Position numbers and translations under genes: made by a program
Notes under the pieces: generated by a model
The model's database searches: none
The model's input: only the letters and a program-made list of their open reading frames with translations
Told to the model about the DNA's origin: nothing
From: Sulfurimonas sp.
GTDB taxonomy: Bacteria; Campylobacterota; Campylobacteria; Campylobacterales; Sulfurimonadaceae
Reading direction: 5' to 3'
NCBI RefSeq assembly: GCF_019429335.1
Contig: NZ_JAHYJB010000003.1
Coordinates: forward strand, 1-64,000
Length of the DNA: 64,000 nucleotides
Shown here: one piece after another, positions 38,485 through 47,651 of the stretch
Layout: every line of letters begins with the position of its first letter
Position numbering within the stretch: the first letter of the stretch is position 1

Positions 38485-39714
38485 CTATAAAAACTCCTTA
38501 ATATCTTTTCCGCTGTAATAAATCAGCTCTGCTTTTTTAACTTCTAAATCCAATAATGCTCTTTTATAGCCTCTAGCGGCATCATACTTCTCGCTCATAG
38601 ACTCAAGATACGCCACATTGTCGATTGTTCCGTTTTGGTACTTAAACTTTACAAGCTCATAGGTTGAAGAGGCGGCGTCAAGTGTCGCTTTGGTTGCGTC
38701 AACTTTTAGTTTTGCTATCTCAAGTGCTTTTTTTGCAAATCTATACTCGACATCTGCTCTATGCTTCTCATGCTCCAGAGTAGATTTTTTACTCAAATAC
38801 TCTTGAAATTTCGACTCATATGCCTTTGTGCGTGCGCCAAAATCAAAGACATTCCAAGAGAGATTGAGCATTGCAATATTTTGAGTATCAACCAAAAAAC
38901 CGGCATCTAGGCTCTTGTCGTCAAAATAGTAGTCGCTGTAACTTAGCGTATTTTCAAAATAGATCTTAGGAAGATTTTCACTCTTTTTTGTCTTAGCCTC
39001 ATGCAGCGCAGAGAGCACATCATACTCAAGCGCCTCAATATCCGCTCTTGCAACTTTCTCCTGCTCATTTAGCGCAACTACTGAACCCTCGTCAATTTTT
39101 TCGACTGTTTGTGTAGTGTAGTACTCTAGAGTATACAAAATTCTCTGCGATTCTAGCTCTATCTCATTTAACATGACCATCGAGTTTTTAAGTCTGGAGT
39201 CAATCTTGTCAACCTCATCTTTTGTTGCAGAGCCTGACTTGTAAAAAAGATCGAGCCGTTTAAATTCAGCTTTTAACTGCTCAATCTCTTGGGTTGTAGC
39301 CTCTTTGTCGGATTCTAGCGATAGGTACCCAAAGTAGAGCCTTGCTACATCAAGAGAGATGTTGTTTTTAACAGCCTCTACGTTTTGTTTGCTAGCATCT
39401 ATGCTTGATTCTAGCTGGTTGTAAAGACTCCCTTTTTTGCCGCCGTCATAAAGCGTGTACTTCAAACTAGCTTGGACCCTTAGTGAATTTTGTGCCAATG
39501 CGGCAGTCTCCTCATAAACGTTTTGATATGTTGCACCAAGCTCTAATGTCGGCAGGTACGAACTCTTGGAGCTCTCATAAGCTTTCTCTTTTGCGCTAAG
39601 CGAATGCGTAGCAGACTCAACAACCCTGTTTTTATGCGATAACTCTATAAGCTCATCAAGCGTATATGAGTATAGAAAAATCGGGATGAAGAGCGCTGGA
39701 AATAAAAATTTCAC
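38485..39714 (-). CDS. TolC-family outer membrane efflux channel
   Basis: A 409-aa outer membrane factor. A signal peptide (MKFLFPALFIPIFLYSYT) precedes two repeated helical domains of the OEP family, each with long heptad helices; AFLVDTQNIAMLNLSWNVFDFG marks the second repeat. Translation starts at GTG (39714) with GGAG 6 nt upstream. It is the first gene of the operon, divergent from a marR-type gene 92 nt away. Confidence 0.9.
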   Translation of the reverse strand: MKFLFPALFIPIFLYSYTLDELIELSHKNRVVESATHSLSAKEKAYESSKSSYLPTLELGATYQNVYEETAALAQNSLRVQASLKYTLYDGGKKGSLYNQLESSIDASKQNVEAVKNNISLDVARLYFGYLSLESDKEATTQEIEQLKAEFKRLDLFYKSGSATKDEVDKIDSRLKNSMVMLNEIELESQRILYTLEYYTTQTVEKIDEGSVVALNEQEKVARADIEALEYDVLSALHEAKTKKSENLPKIYFENTLSYSDYYFDDKSLDAGFLVDTQNIAMLNLSWNVFDFGARTKAYESKFQEYLSKKSTLEHEKHRADVEYRFAKKALEIAKLKVDATKATLDAASSTYELVKFKYQNGTIDNVAYLESMSEKYDAARGYKRALLDLEVKKAELIYYSGKDIKEFL

Positions 39715-39762
39715 CTATTCTCCTTTGTTCTATGTTTGCGAAATGATATCACACTAACTCTT

Positions 39763-39800
39763 AAATATGTCTTGCTAGAAAGATATATTTTTGCTATACT
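39763..39800 (+). promoter_or_regulatory. marR promoter with inverted-repeat operator in the efflux divergent region
   Basis: TTGCTA (39772-39777) and TATACT (39795-39800) are separated by 17 nt. They overlap an inverted repeat AAATATGTCTT-N6-AAGATATATTT (39763-39790) with 10 of 11 positions paired. The ATG follows the -10 by only 6 nt. The repeat is in the right place to repress both marR and the divergent efflux operon. Confidence 0.55.
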
Positions 39801-39806
39801 TCGGCT

Positions 39807-40304
39807 ATGAAAAAAAATAGAGTACACACAGACCTTATAACAAATTTTTATGACAAAGTAAGCGAAAGGGAGCTTTCCGAGGTTTTTTTAATGACCTTTC
39901 CAATAGCACTCATCCAAAAAACAATCTTTACACATGCGGAGAATTTTTTAAAAGAGAAGTTTGAGCTCCTTAACTCAGAAGTGGATGTTTTAGCCTCACT
40001 ATTTACGCACGGAAAAATACTCTCTCCTACTCAGCTTTATGACCTGACCATCTTCTCTTCAGGCGGTATGACGAAGGTTTTAAAAAGGCTTGAGGCTAAA
40101 GGTTTTATCTACAGAAAAGAGGACAAAAACGACAAAAGATGTATGCTCGTCTGCCTAAGCCAGAGCGGTGAAGAGATAGTCAAAAAATCACTTTTTGAAA
40201 TCTCCAAAGAGTGCAGCAAATATTTTGAAATTTTTAATGAGAAAGAGAGAGAAGTTTTTGCTTCTCTTTTAAAAAAGATTCTTCTAAATATAAACAAGGT
40301 TTAA
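39807..40304 (+). CDS. MarR-family transcriptional regulator of the RND operon
   Basis: A 165-aa winged-helix regulator. The HTH region is LTIFSSGGMTKVLKRLEAKGFIYR and the wing is KEDKNDKRCMLVCLSQSGEEIV; flanking helices give the dimer interface. It is divergent from the TolC-adaptor-pump operon, a usual place for a local repressor that releases DNA when it binds a pump substrate. No Shine-Dalgarno sequence is present and the -10 lies 6 nt from the ATG, so the mRNA is probably leaderless. Confidence 0.88.
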   Translation: MKKNRVHTDLITNFYDKVSERELSEVFLMTFPIALIQKTIFTHAENFLKEKFELLNSEVDVLASLFTHGKILSPTQLYDLTIFSSGGMTKVLKRLEAKGFIYRKEDKNDKRCMLVCLSQSGEEIVKKSLFEISKECSKYFEIFNEKEREVFASLLKKILLNINKV

Positions 40305-40409
40305 CACCCTCTACCGCTGGCTCTTTATTTCATCTCTAATATTTTATTGTTGCTTTGAGTCTGCAGTCTTCTCATCTTTTCTTCAATCAGATTATTTGTT
40401 TATGGGTTT

Positions 40410-40529
40410 TTATTCTTCAATGCTTAACTCTTCTAATCTAAACTCCTCTTTGAGTGCAGAAAATAATGATGTTTCTAAATTCATCACTTTAAGCCACATT
40501 TTTGAAAGCTTAGATATAATTATAGTCAT
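40410..40529 (-). CDS. Short open frame or gene remnant in the 40.3-40.7 kb gap
   Basis: On the minus strand an ATG at 40527-40529 opens 39 codons, starting MTIIISKLSKMWLKVMNL and ending RLEELSIEE before TAA at 40410-40412. The frame stays open upstream to about 40598 (YPQGAHSNFLRQKSNKKE) without a start codon. This looks like the C-terminal remnant of a decayed gene. The rest of the 400-bp gap (40305-40704) shows nothing else I can identify. Confidence 0.3.
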   Translation of the reverse strand: MTIIISKLSKMWLKVMNLETSLFSALKEEFRLEELSIEE

Positions 40530-40704
40530 AGTTTGAATCTCTTTTTTGTTAGATTTTTGTCGTAAAAAATTACTGTGTGCCCCCTGAGGGTATAACTTTT
40601 ATGAGATTAGACTTCAACTTTTTAACCATGCTAACAGCTAGATTACTCGCTTTTGTGTAAATCTACGAGTGGCTTTTAAAGAAAAATATTTTATTGGGGT
40701 TGTG

Positions 40705-41808
40705 GTGGAGACTATAAATGTTTTGGCAGTTGATGATGAACCGTTCAATTTAGACTTGATTGAACTTGCATTTTTAGATATCCCACAAATACAACTCACG
40801 CAAGCCATAAATGGTCAAGATGCACTTGAAAAACTACAAACTTGCGATGCTGAAGTTGTTTTGCTTGATTTACGAATGCCTGTTTTAAATGGTTTTGAAG
40901 CACTTAAGATCATCAAAAATGACCCGAAACTTTGTGAGATACCTATCATCGTTGTAACAGCAAATAGTGAAGAAAAACACACAGCACTTGCACTCGGTGC
41001 AAATGATTTTTTAGCAAAACCTGTTGATGTTGAAGAGTTAAAACTCCGCACAATCAATCACGCCAAATCTTACAAAGCCCACAAACAACTCGATATAATC
41101 AATAAAAATCTTGATGCTCTTGTTGCTACAAGAACAGAAGAGTTAAACAAAGCCCTTAACTTAGCCAAAGAAACAGAATATGAGATTTCATTGCGACTTG
41201 GTATGGCAAGTGAATACAGGGATCTTGAAACTGGAATGCATATCAAACGCATGAGTGCTTACTCAGCACTTTTAGGAAAACTCAGCGGTATGGACGCACA
41301 AGCAGAACAACTCCTTTTATACGCTTCGCCACTGCATGACATCGGCAAGATAGGCATACCAGATGCTATCTTGCTCAAACCTGGAAAACTAGACGACAAA
41401 GAGTTTAGGCTTATGCAAGAACATACCACTATCGGTGGTTTAATGCTTGCCAATGGACAAAAATACCCCATCATAGCTCTAGGTCAAATCATCGCTACAC
41501 AACATCACGAAAAATACGATGGCAGTGGTTATCCAAATGGGATTACAGGTGAGCAGATCGACATAAATGCAAGAATCGTTGCCATCGCTGATGTATTTGA
41601 CGCACTCTCATCCAAAAGAGTTTATAAAGAAGCTTTTGCATTAGATAAAGTGCTAAATATCCTCAAAGAAGGTAGAGGAACGCACTTTGATGCAAATCTA
41701 CTTGATCTTTTTATAGACAATATTGAACAATTTTTGCAGATACAAAAAGCGCTGCCAGATCTTGATGAAATGCCACATATCCTAAATTTACTTGAGGAGT
41801 ATAGATGA
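40705..41808 (+). CDS. Response regulator with HD-GYP output (RpfG-like)
   Basis: A c-di-GMP phosphodiesterase controlled by phosphorylation. A receiver domain (about 1-115; VDDE acidic pair, phospho-Asp in VVLLDLRMP, Lys in FLAKPVD) is joined by a coiled coil to an HD-GYP domain with SPLHDIGKIGIPD and HHEKYDGSGYPNG. All metal and signature residues are present. I chose a GTG at 40705 just before ETINVLAVDDE, with GGGG 7 nt upstream; the frame is open from a GTG at 40669. The stop overlaps the next start (ATGA). Confidence 0.9.
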   Translation: METINVLAVDDEPFNLDLIELAFLDIPQIQLTQAINGQDALEKLQTCDAEVVLLDLRMPVLNGFEALKIIKNDPKLCEIPIIVVTANSEEKHTALALGANDFLAKPVDVEELKLRTINHAKSYKAHKQLDIINKNLDALVATRTEELNKALNLAKETEYEISLRLGMASEYRDLETGMHIKRMSAYSALLGKLSGMDAQAEQLLLYASPLHDIGKIGIPDAILLKPGKLDDKEFRLMQEHTTIGGLMLANGQKYPIIALGQIIATQHHEKYDGSGYPNGITGEQIDINARIVAIADVFDALSSKRVYKEAFALDKVLNILKEGRGTHFDANLLDLFIDNIEQFLQIQKALPDLDEMPHILNLLEEYR

Positions 41809-42188
41809 AAATTTTACTTGTTGAAGATGAAGAGTTCAATCTTATGGTAATTGAAGAGATGATCGGGATCTTTTATCCAGATGCAAACATAACAACAGCC
41901 ACTAATGGTCAGATTGCCTACGAGATACTACAAACAAAGAGCTTCAATCTTATCTTGAGCGATATAAATATGCCTATACTTGATGGCTATGGACTCATCA
42001 AAAAAATACGAGAAGATTTAAGACTACAAACACCCACTGTTGCAGTAACTGCTTTTGCGATTCAAGGCGACAAGGAAAAAACTTTGCTTGCCGGTTTTGA
42101 TGGATACATCTCAAAACCTATTGACATGGGAGAGCTGGAAGTGGTTTTAGATAAATATCTTACAAACAAAAACAGCGCTGAGAGTTGA
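41805..42188 (+). CDS. Single-domain response regulator (CheY-like)
   Basis: 127 aa, a lone receiver domain. The acidic pair is in LLVEDEEFN, the phospho-Asp in LILSDINMPILDGY, Thr/Ala in TVAVTAFAIQG and Lys in GYISKPID. There is no output domain, so it may relay phosphate between the kinases and another target or act by protein binding. It is translationally coupled to the HD-GYP gene and followed by the PAS kinase after 6 nt. Confidence 0.92.
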   Translation: MKILLVEDEEFNLMVIEEMIGIFYPDANITTATNGQIAYEILQTKSFNLILSDINMPILDGYGLIKKIREDLRLQTPTVAVTAFAIQGDKEKTLLAGFDGYISKPIDMGELEVVLDKYLTNKNSAES

Positions 42189-42194
42189 GTACAT

Positions 42195-43325
42195 ATGAGC
42201 CAAAAAAATGTGCAAAATTTCACAGATATAAAAGATAATTCTCTTGCCATTCTTACCCAGTATAAAAAGGCGATGGATCACTCTTATATCATCTCTGAAA
42301 CTGACCCGCGAGGAATTATCACCAATGCAAATGAACTTTTTTGCAAGATATCTGGATACACAAAAAAAGAACTTATAGGTAAACCGCACAGTATTGTGCG
42401 TCATCCGGATATGCCATCTGTTGTATTTAAAAATTTGTGGCAAACTATCCAAGCAAAACAGATTTGGCATGGCATCGTGCAAAACAAGCATAAAACGGGA
42501 GGCAGTTATTTTGTTGATGCAACCGTTTTTCCTCTTTTAGATTACAAAGAAAATATAACAGGCTATGTTGCGATTCGAGATGATATCACAAATCTTATCA
42601 AAGCTCAAAAAGAAGCCCAAGCCGCTGAGAGAGCAAAAAGTGCCTTTTTAGCCACAATGAGCCATGAATTACGAACACCGCTCAATGCAGTCATAGGATT
42701 TTCTCAAATCTTGATGAAAAAAACAGATATGCCACAAGAGAGTATGAAAAATTATATAGAAAAGATTTATACTTCAGGCAAACATCTTTTAGAACTTGTA
42801 AACAATATCTTAGATTTCTCTAAGATAGAAGATGGCAAGATGGAAATACATCCAGTAAAAATCGATCTTGAGTCTTTTATGACAAATACAAGCACACTTG
42901 TTGAAACAGCAGCAAATAAGAAAAATATATCCATAACTCAAGAAAATTTTACAGGCAAAACATTGGTAGCAGATGAGCAACTTATCAGACAAGTGTTGCT
43001 CAATCTGCTTTCAAATTCGATTAAATTTACACCACAAGGTAAAAAAATAACACTTACATGTAAGGAAAATGAAGCAGAAGTTATCATCAGTGTTTGTGAT
43101 GAGGGACCCGGTCTTTCAAGTGAACAGCTTGAAAAACTTTTTAAACCTTTTTCACAAATAAAAGAACATCAAAATGAAGCCATCAAAGGAACAGGACTTG
43201 GGCTTGCTATCTCTCAAAAGATTATGGATCTTCACCATGGTTTTATCAAAGTACAAAGCGAGTTGGGCAAGGGAAGTTGTTTTGATATACACCTGCCAAA
43301 AGGAAAAATATGCAATCCAAAATAG
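42195..43325 (+). CDS. PAS-domain sensor histidine kinase, soluble
   Basis: A 376-aa cytoplasmic kinase. The N-terminal PAS domain (about 20-130) is of the Aer-like type (ISETDPRGIITNANELFCKI, then GKPHSIVRHPDMPS), which often binds FAD and senses redox state. HisKA follows with phospho-acceptor H157 in MSHELRTPLNAVIGF, then HATPase_c with N, G1 (DEGPGLS) and G2 (GTGLGLAI) boxes. There are no TM helices. It overlaps the next kinase gene by 16 nt. Confidence 0.92.
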   Translation: MSQKNVQNFTDIKDNSLAILTQYKKAMDHSYIISETDPRGIITNANELFCKISGYTKKELIGKPHSIVRHPDMPSVVFKNLWQTIQAKQIWHGIVQNKHKTGGSYFVDATVFPLLDYKENITGYVAIRDDITNLIKAQKEAQAAERAKSAFLATMSHELRTPLNAVIGFSQILMKKTDMPQESMKNYIEKIYTSGKHLLELVNNILDFSKIEDGKMEIHPVKIDLESFMTNTSTLVETAANKKNISITQENFTGKTLVADEQLIRQVLLNLLSNSIKFTPQGKKITLTCKENEAEVIISVCDEGPGLSSEQLEKLFKPFSQIKEHQNEAIKGTGLGLAISQKIMDLHHGFIKVQSELGKGSCFDIHLPKGKICNPK

Positions 43326-45661
43326 AAATCATCAAAAAAATTTTTCATCTAAATGAGCATCTCTTAGAAGAGAGAAAAGAGGCAGGACTCTATATAGAAT
43401 CACTCGCTTCCTTGATTGTGGATCGATTTTATGAGTATTTGCTTACAGATCCTGAGTTTGCAATGCTTTTAGATAAAGTAGATATTGCACGCCTAAAGCG
43501 AGTGCGAAAAGAATTTTTGGTATCGCTTTTTAATGATGATTTTGATGAATCGCTTTTAAATAAACTCTCTCGTGCGCACAGTGATATACCATTTCGAATC
43601 TCTAAGCATACTATCACATCGGCTTTTTCAATCCTACAAGATAGTATCATCGACATAGCTTCTGTCAATGCAACTTTACAAAAAAATCTTAAAATAGTTT
43701 TAAAATTTTTAGATATTGCATCCTTTATCATACAAGAAGATTTTGAGCAAAATAAAGAGATTCTCCATGGGCAAAATATAAAAGTGACCATCATAGATGC
43801 CCTCAGTTTACTTTTTGAAATGCTCACTATCCACAAAAACAAAAATGCAGCGATGGTGGAGCTTTTCAAAAGCAATAAACTCCGCCCACCTTATGGCGCA
43901 ATGCTGCCTATTGCAGAGTCCAAAGATTGCTCATTTAGTGAGTTGCTCGAGCAGTTTGAAAGTCAATTTATAGACTTAAAATTTTTTCACTTAGATATAA
44001 TTAACATCAAGCAGCTACACGAAAAATATCACGACGGCGTAAAGCAACTCTACAAACTTGTACAAAGCGACACAGATGCTACAAAAGAGATGGAAAAACT
44101 CCAAAAAATCTCAACCGAACTTTTTCAAGCCATTGGTAAACCATTTGAAGATAGTTCGTCCATCACATTTTTATCCATCAAATCCGGAATGCAATTTTTA
44201 CAACAGTTTAACACGGCCGTAGATGAAACAAAATATATCCCATTTAATAATCCTAAGAAGATGCTTATTTTTACCCAAGAACTAATCACAAATACACTCA
44301 AAAGCTCTATGCAGTGGGCTATAGCAGAGATAAAGATCACTCAAGAAAAGCAGATGCTCAAACAGTATGAATTTAGCGAGACAATCATTTTTTCAGATGA
44401 AACATTTTATATCGCTATCAACTTAAAAAACATAGCGTACAAAAAATTTCTTCTTGATGTTCTCGGGCTTTTTTTAAAACTCTTCAAAACAACACTTATA
44501 AATAGAGAAAAAGAGTACACACTCTTAAAACTTGCCGATAAAGCCGAATCAGCAAACCGTGCAAAAGATATGTTTTTGTCAAATATGAGCCACGAATTGC
44601 GAACACCACTCAATGCTATTATCGGTTTTTCACAAATACTCAAAACAAAGCAAGATATCCCCTCAAATCTGCGCCCCTATATAGATAAAATCTCCATTGC
44701 AGGCAATAATCTTTTAAATCTAGTCAATACTATCTTAGACTTTGCAAAAATTGAAGCTGGAAAAATCTCATACCATCCCAAAATGACACTAGCTGCGGAT
44801 ATTTTGCATGAAGTTTTTACTATGACAAGTATATTGGCTGATGCAAAAAATATCCAAATAAATTTTCCAAATGATATCTCTTTGGCACTCTATGTTGATC
44901 CACAACTTATCAAACAAGTACTTTTAAACATCTTCTCCAATGCTATCAAATTCACTCCAAATGGAGGAAAAATCACACTTGATATACAATTTGATGGAAT
45001 CAATAAAGAGTTTATCCTTAGCATTTGTGACACTGGGGTTGGAATGTCACAAGAGGGAATTTCAAAACTTTTCACCCCATTTACCCAACTTGAGAATGAC
45101 TTACAATCTGCTTCAAAAGGTACCGGCCTTGGGCTTGTTATCACAAAAAGAATCGTTGAAGATCTACATCAAGGACGCATTTGGGTTGAGAGTGAAGTGG
45201 GCAAAGGTAGCTGTTTTTATATCACCATTCCTATATCTGATGCGGTCTCTACGGTAGCAATACTTCCATCTAAGCAAAAACATGCACCTAACCTACTCGT
45301 GGTTGAGGATACTCAAGAATACGCAGATATCCTCATCAACAAACTCAATCCAACGCACAACATCACTCTTACAAACTCCGTAGTAAAAGCACAAGAGTTA
45401 CTGAGTAAAAATAGTTATGATAAGATTATTTTAGACTTCTTTTTGGTAGATGGCATCAGTGCTGATATACTCTCTTTTATGGATGAGCAAAAGATTGAAA
45501 CCCCTGCTATTATCATTTCGGCCGAAGATGATATAAAACTTGTCGATTACATCGGCGCCGCAGAAAATGTAGTTGGGATATTTAATAAAAAAGATATAGA
45601 ATCAATATGCTCTATACTTAAACGAGGGACTCAAATTACACCCCAAATTACACCCCAGTGA
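43310..45661 (+). CDS. Globin-coupled hybrid histidine kinase
   Basis: 783 aa. Residues about 1-150 resemble a sensor globin/protoglobin: LIVDRFYEYLLTDPEF, then RLKRVRKEFLVSLFN, then LSRAHSDIPFRISKHTITSAF. H90 is in the place of the proximal haem ligand, as in HemAT-like sensors. A middle region (about 150-415) has no clear family. HisKA follows with H428 in MSHELRTPLNAIIGF, HATPase_c with GTGLGLVI, and a C-terminal receiver with phospho-Asp D709 in IILDFFLV. No TM helices. It probably senses O2 or another gas in the cytoplasm and passes phosphate to its operon partners. The globin call rests on motif spacing only. Confidence 0.82.
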   Translation: MQSKIEIIKKIFHLNEHLLEERKEAGLYIESLASLIVDRFYEYLLTDPEFAMLLDKVDIARLKRVRKEFLVSLFNDDFDESLLNKLSRAHSDIPFRISKHTITSAFSILQDSIIDIASVNATLQKNLKIVLKFLDIASFIIQEDFEQNKEILHGQNIKVTIIDALSLLFEMLTIHKNKNAAMVELFKSNKLRPPYGAMLPIAESKDCSFSELLEQFESQFIDLKFFHLDIINIKQLHEKYHDGVKQLYKLVQSDTDATKEMEKLQKISTELFQAIGKPFEDSSSITFLSIKSGMQFLQQFNTAVDETKYIPFNNPKKMLIFTQELITNTLKSSMQWAIAEIKITQEKQMLKQYEFSETIIFSDETFYIAINLKNIAYKKFLLDVLGLFLKLFKTTLINREKEYTLLKLADKAESANRAKDMFLSNMSHELRTPLNAIIGFSQILKTKQDIPSNLRPYIDKISIAGNNLLNLVNTILDFAKIEAGKISYHPKMTLAADILHEVFTMTSILADAKNIQINFPNDISLALYVDPQLIKQVLLNIFSNAIKFTPNGGKITLDIQFDGINKEFILSICDTGVGMSQEGISKLFTPFTQLENDLQSASKGTGLGLVITKRIVEDLHQGRIWVESEVGKGSCFYITIPISDAVSTVAILPSKQKHAPNLLVVEDTQEYADILINKLNPTHNITLTNSVVKAQELLSKNSYDKIILDFFLVDGISADILSFMDEQKIETPAIIISAEDDIKLVDYIGAAENVVGIFNKKDIESICSILKRGTQITPQITPQ

Positions 45662-45692
45662 ATGAATCTCCACTTTTTACAACCCTGTTGCT

Positions 45693-45785
45693 CTTTCTCG
45701 CCCTAGCGCTCCCGCGTTGGAGTGTATGCTTTTGCCTCTTTAGCCTTATATGCATTCCCGTGTAGAGCGCACAAACGAGAGAAAG
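45693..45785. repeat. Interrupted palindromic element between the kinase operon and ruvX
   Basis: Nested inverted segments: CTTTCTCG...GCGCTC on the left (45693-45711) and GAGCGC...CGAGAGAAAG on the right (45765-45785), with partly complementary GGAGTGTATGC and TGCATTCC inside. It is non-coding and relatively G+C-rich. It resembles the scattered CTCGTT...GGGAATGCAT-type intergenic hairpins of many proteobacteria. It may terminate both convergent units. Confidence 0.5.
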
Positions 45786-45796
45786 GGGATATGATT

Positions 45797-46195
45797 CTAT
45801 ACATTTTTAATTTTAGCCAAAAACCTCTGCAAGATTATCATAGCGGAGATGGAGTCGATGCGTCCGTCACGAATCTGCTTTATCTCGCCTTTCATCATGC
45901 TCTCTGCCTCTTTTGAAGAGTTGCTCTCATCTTGAAAAAAAATCTCGCCCTTAAAATCAACAAGATTCATAAAGTGCGCAACTCGGCGTCTCATCTCATC
46001 CTCAGAACTTCCGCCCATCGGTATGCCGACTACAACTGCATCAACTTCCCACTCATCAAGTACTTTTTTGACATCCCTTGCGGCTTGGTCTCTGTTTTTT
46101 CGCTCAACAGCCTTGAGCGGAGTTATCAGATCTTTATGAGCCGAATATGCTAGACCTATTCTTTTTAAGCCTAGATCAATAGCAATGTATTTCAA
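45797..46195 (-). CDS. ruvX: Putative Holliday junction resolvase RuvX (YqgF)
   Basis: 132-aa RNase H-fold nuclease of the YqgF family, linked to pre-16S rRNA 5' end processing and Holliday junction resolution. The first acidic motif is IAIDLGLKRIGLA, the second is in VDAVVVGIPMGGSS followed by FFQDESNSSKEAE, and the last Asp is in RIDSISAMIIL. Normal length for the family. Confidence 0.9.
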   Translation of the reverse strand: MKYIAIDLGLKRIGLAYSAHKDLITPLKAVERKNRDQAARDVKKVLDEWEVDAVVVGIPMGGSSEDEMRRRVAHFMNLVDFKGEIFFQDESNSSKEAESMMKGEIKQIRDGRIDSISAMIILQRFLAKIKNV

Positions 46196-46288
46196 TTATT
46201 CTGCTTTTTTATATAAACTACATGAGCAAAGCCCATATAGTTAGCGCTAGCCGTTATGGCACTAAAGTAGCCTTTAGCAAGGCTTAGA

Positions 46289-46314
46289 AAAATAGAATTT
46301 ACCAATTCTATTTT
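46289..46314 (-). terminator. AT-rich hairpin across the mnmE stop codon
   Basis: AAAATAGAATT and AATTCTATTTT pair perfectly over 11 bp with a 4-nt loop; the minus strand ends in a T5 run. The stem includes the mnmE stop codon. A second possible stem (CTAAAG-TAGC-CTTTAG) lies beyond it in the ~110-nt gap before ruvX. Weak terminator. Confidence 0.45.
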
Positions 46315-47648
46315 CCCAAACAGAAGCTGCCAAACATCTTGTCAAGCATCTCATCGTTTTCAAAAGGTCTGGTTATTGAAGCCATCTCTTTTACGGCCTC
46401 ATTTAGGCAAAACGAGAATATCTCAAGCTCTTGGTCTCTAAGCGGAGATAGTGCCTCATCAATAAGTCTTAGCGTATTTTCCACCGCAGATATCTGTCTT
46501 TGCGATATAAGCATCATTTCATCGGAGCTGTTTGCGATATTCATTATGTTTTCTAAAGCGCCAATTAGCTCATCAACGCTCTCTTTGGAGTTTAACTCAA
46601 TGTCGAATTTGATATCTACATGTAGAAATTTCGGCTCTAAATCTATCTTGTTTTTAACATATAAAATATGTTTGTTTAACGCTTCTGATTTTATAAGCGA
46701 AATAATCTGCTCATCTTCGCCATCTGCCACTCTTGAGCCATCATATAGCGCAATTACTATATCACTCTCTTTTATCGCCTCAAGCGTTCTCTCAATCCCG
46801 ATACGCTCAATCTCATCGCTTGCTTCACGGATGCCCGCAGTATCAACTATGCGGATAAGATGCGTGCCGATTTTAACCTGCTCTTCGATAGTATCTCTCG
46901 TCGTTCCTGCGATGTCGCTCACAATAGCGCGGTTATAGTTTAAGAGTGCGTTTAAGAGTGAGCTTTTACCGACATTTGGTTTTCCGACTATTGCAACACG
47001 AAAACCCTGCATAAGACCTTCTCTTGCTCTGCTTGCAAGTAAAGTCTTCTCAAGAGATTTTTTAAGCTCGGCCAGCTTTGCCTCGATTTGAAGTACCAAA
47101 TCCTCCGGCAAATCCTCTTCTGCATAGTCGATGCTTACCTCTGAGTAGGCAAGCATATGGATAATATCGTCTCTTGTTTTTTCTATGTACTCTTTTAGCG
47201 AGCCCTTCATCTGCTTCGCCAATATCTTTGCAGCATCTTTGCTTTTTGCCTCTATGAGCTGTGCGATAGCTTCGGCTTCGCTCAAATCTATTCTGCCGTT
47301 AAAGAAAGCTCTTTTGGAAAATTCGCCCGCAGTTGCAAGTCTTGCGCCATAAGCGATAGTCGCCTTTAAGATGCTCTGTGCAACGATGAAACCGCCGTGA
47401 CACTGAATCTCTACAACATCTTCTGCGGTAAATGAAAAAGGGGCTTTGAAATAGATAACGATAGACTCGTCAATCAGGTCGCTGTTGTTGTCATAGATGT
47501 TGCAAAGAGTTGCGTATCTTGGGGAGAAATCTTTTTTGCATGTAAGTTTTTTTGCAATCTCCAGAGCACTATCTCCGCTAATGCGGATGATAGCTATAGA
47601 GCCTATGCCGTTTGCGGTCGCAATGGCACTTATTGTATCGTTATCCAT
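46308..47648 (-). CDS. mnmE: tRNA modification GTPase MnmE
   Basis: With MnmG it makes the cmnm5 modification at the wobble uridine of certain tRNAs. 446 aa. The N-terminal folate-binding domain (1-120) is followed by a helical domain and an inserted G domain with G1 GKPNVGKSS, G3 DTAGIRE and the G4 KNKID motif. The C-terminal CLGK carries the conserved CxGK cysteine. It is the last gene of the rpmH-rnpA-yidD-yidC-jag-mnmE cluster, 3 nt after jag. Confidence 0.97.
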   Translation of the reverse strand: MDNDTISAIATANGIGSIAIIRISGDSALEIAKKLTCKKDFSPRYATLCNIYDNNSDLIDESIVIYFKAPFSFTAEDVVEIQCHGGFIVAQSILKATIAYGARLATAGEFSKRAFFNGRIDLSEAEAIAQLIEAKSKDAAKILAKQMKGSLKEYIEKTRDDIIHMLAYSEVSIDYAEEDLPEDLVLQIEAKLAELKKSLEKTLLASRAREGLMQGFRVAIVGKPNVGKSSLLNALLNYNRAIVSDIAGTTRDTIEEQVKIGTHLIRIVDTAGIREASDEIERIGIERTLEAIKESDIVIALYDGSRVADGEDEQIISLIKSEALNKHILYVKNKIDLEPKFLHVDIKFDIELNSKESVDELIGALENIMNIANSSDEMMLISQRQISAVENTLRLIDEALSPLRDQELEIFSFCLNEAVKEMASITRPFENDEMLDKMFGSFCLGK

Positions 47649-47651
47649 CTC

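Noticed and set aside
45722..45916. Plus-strand 64-codon frame before ruvX
   Set aside because: Starts within a palindromic repeat and overlaps ruvX antisense.
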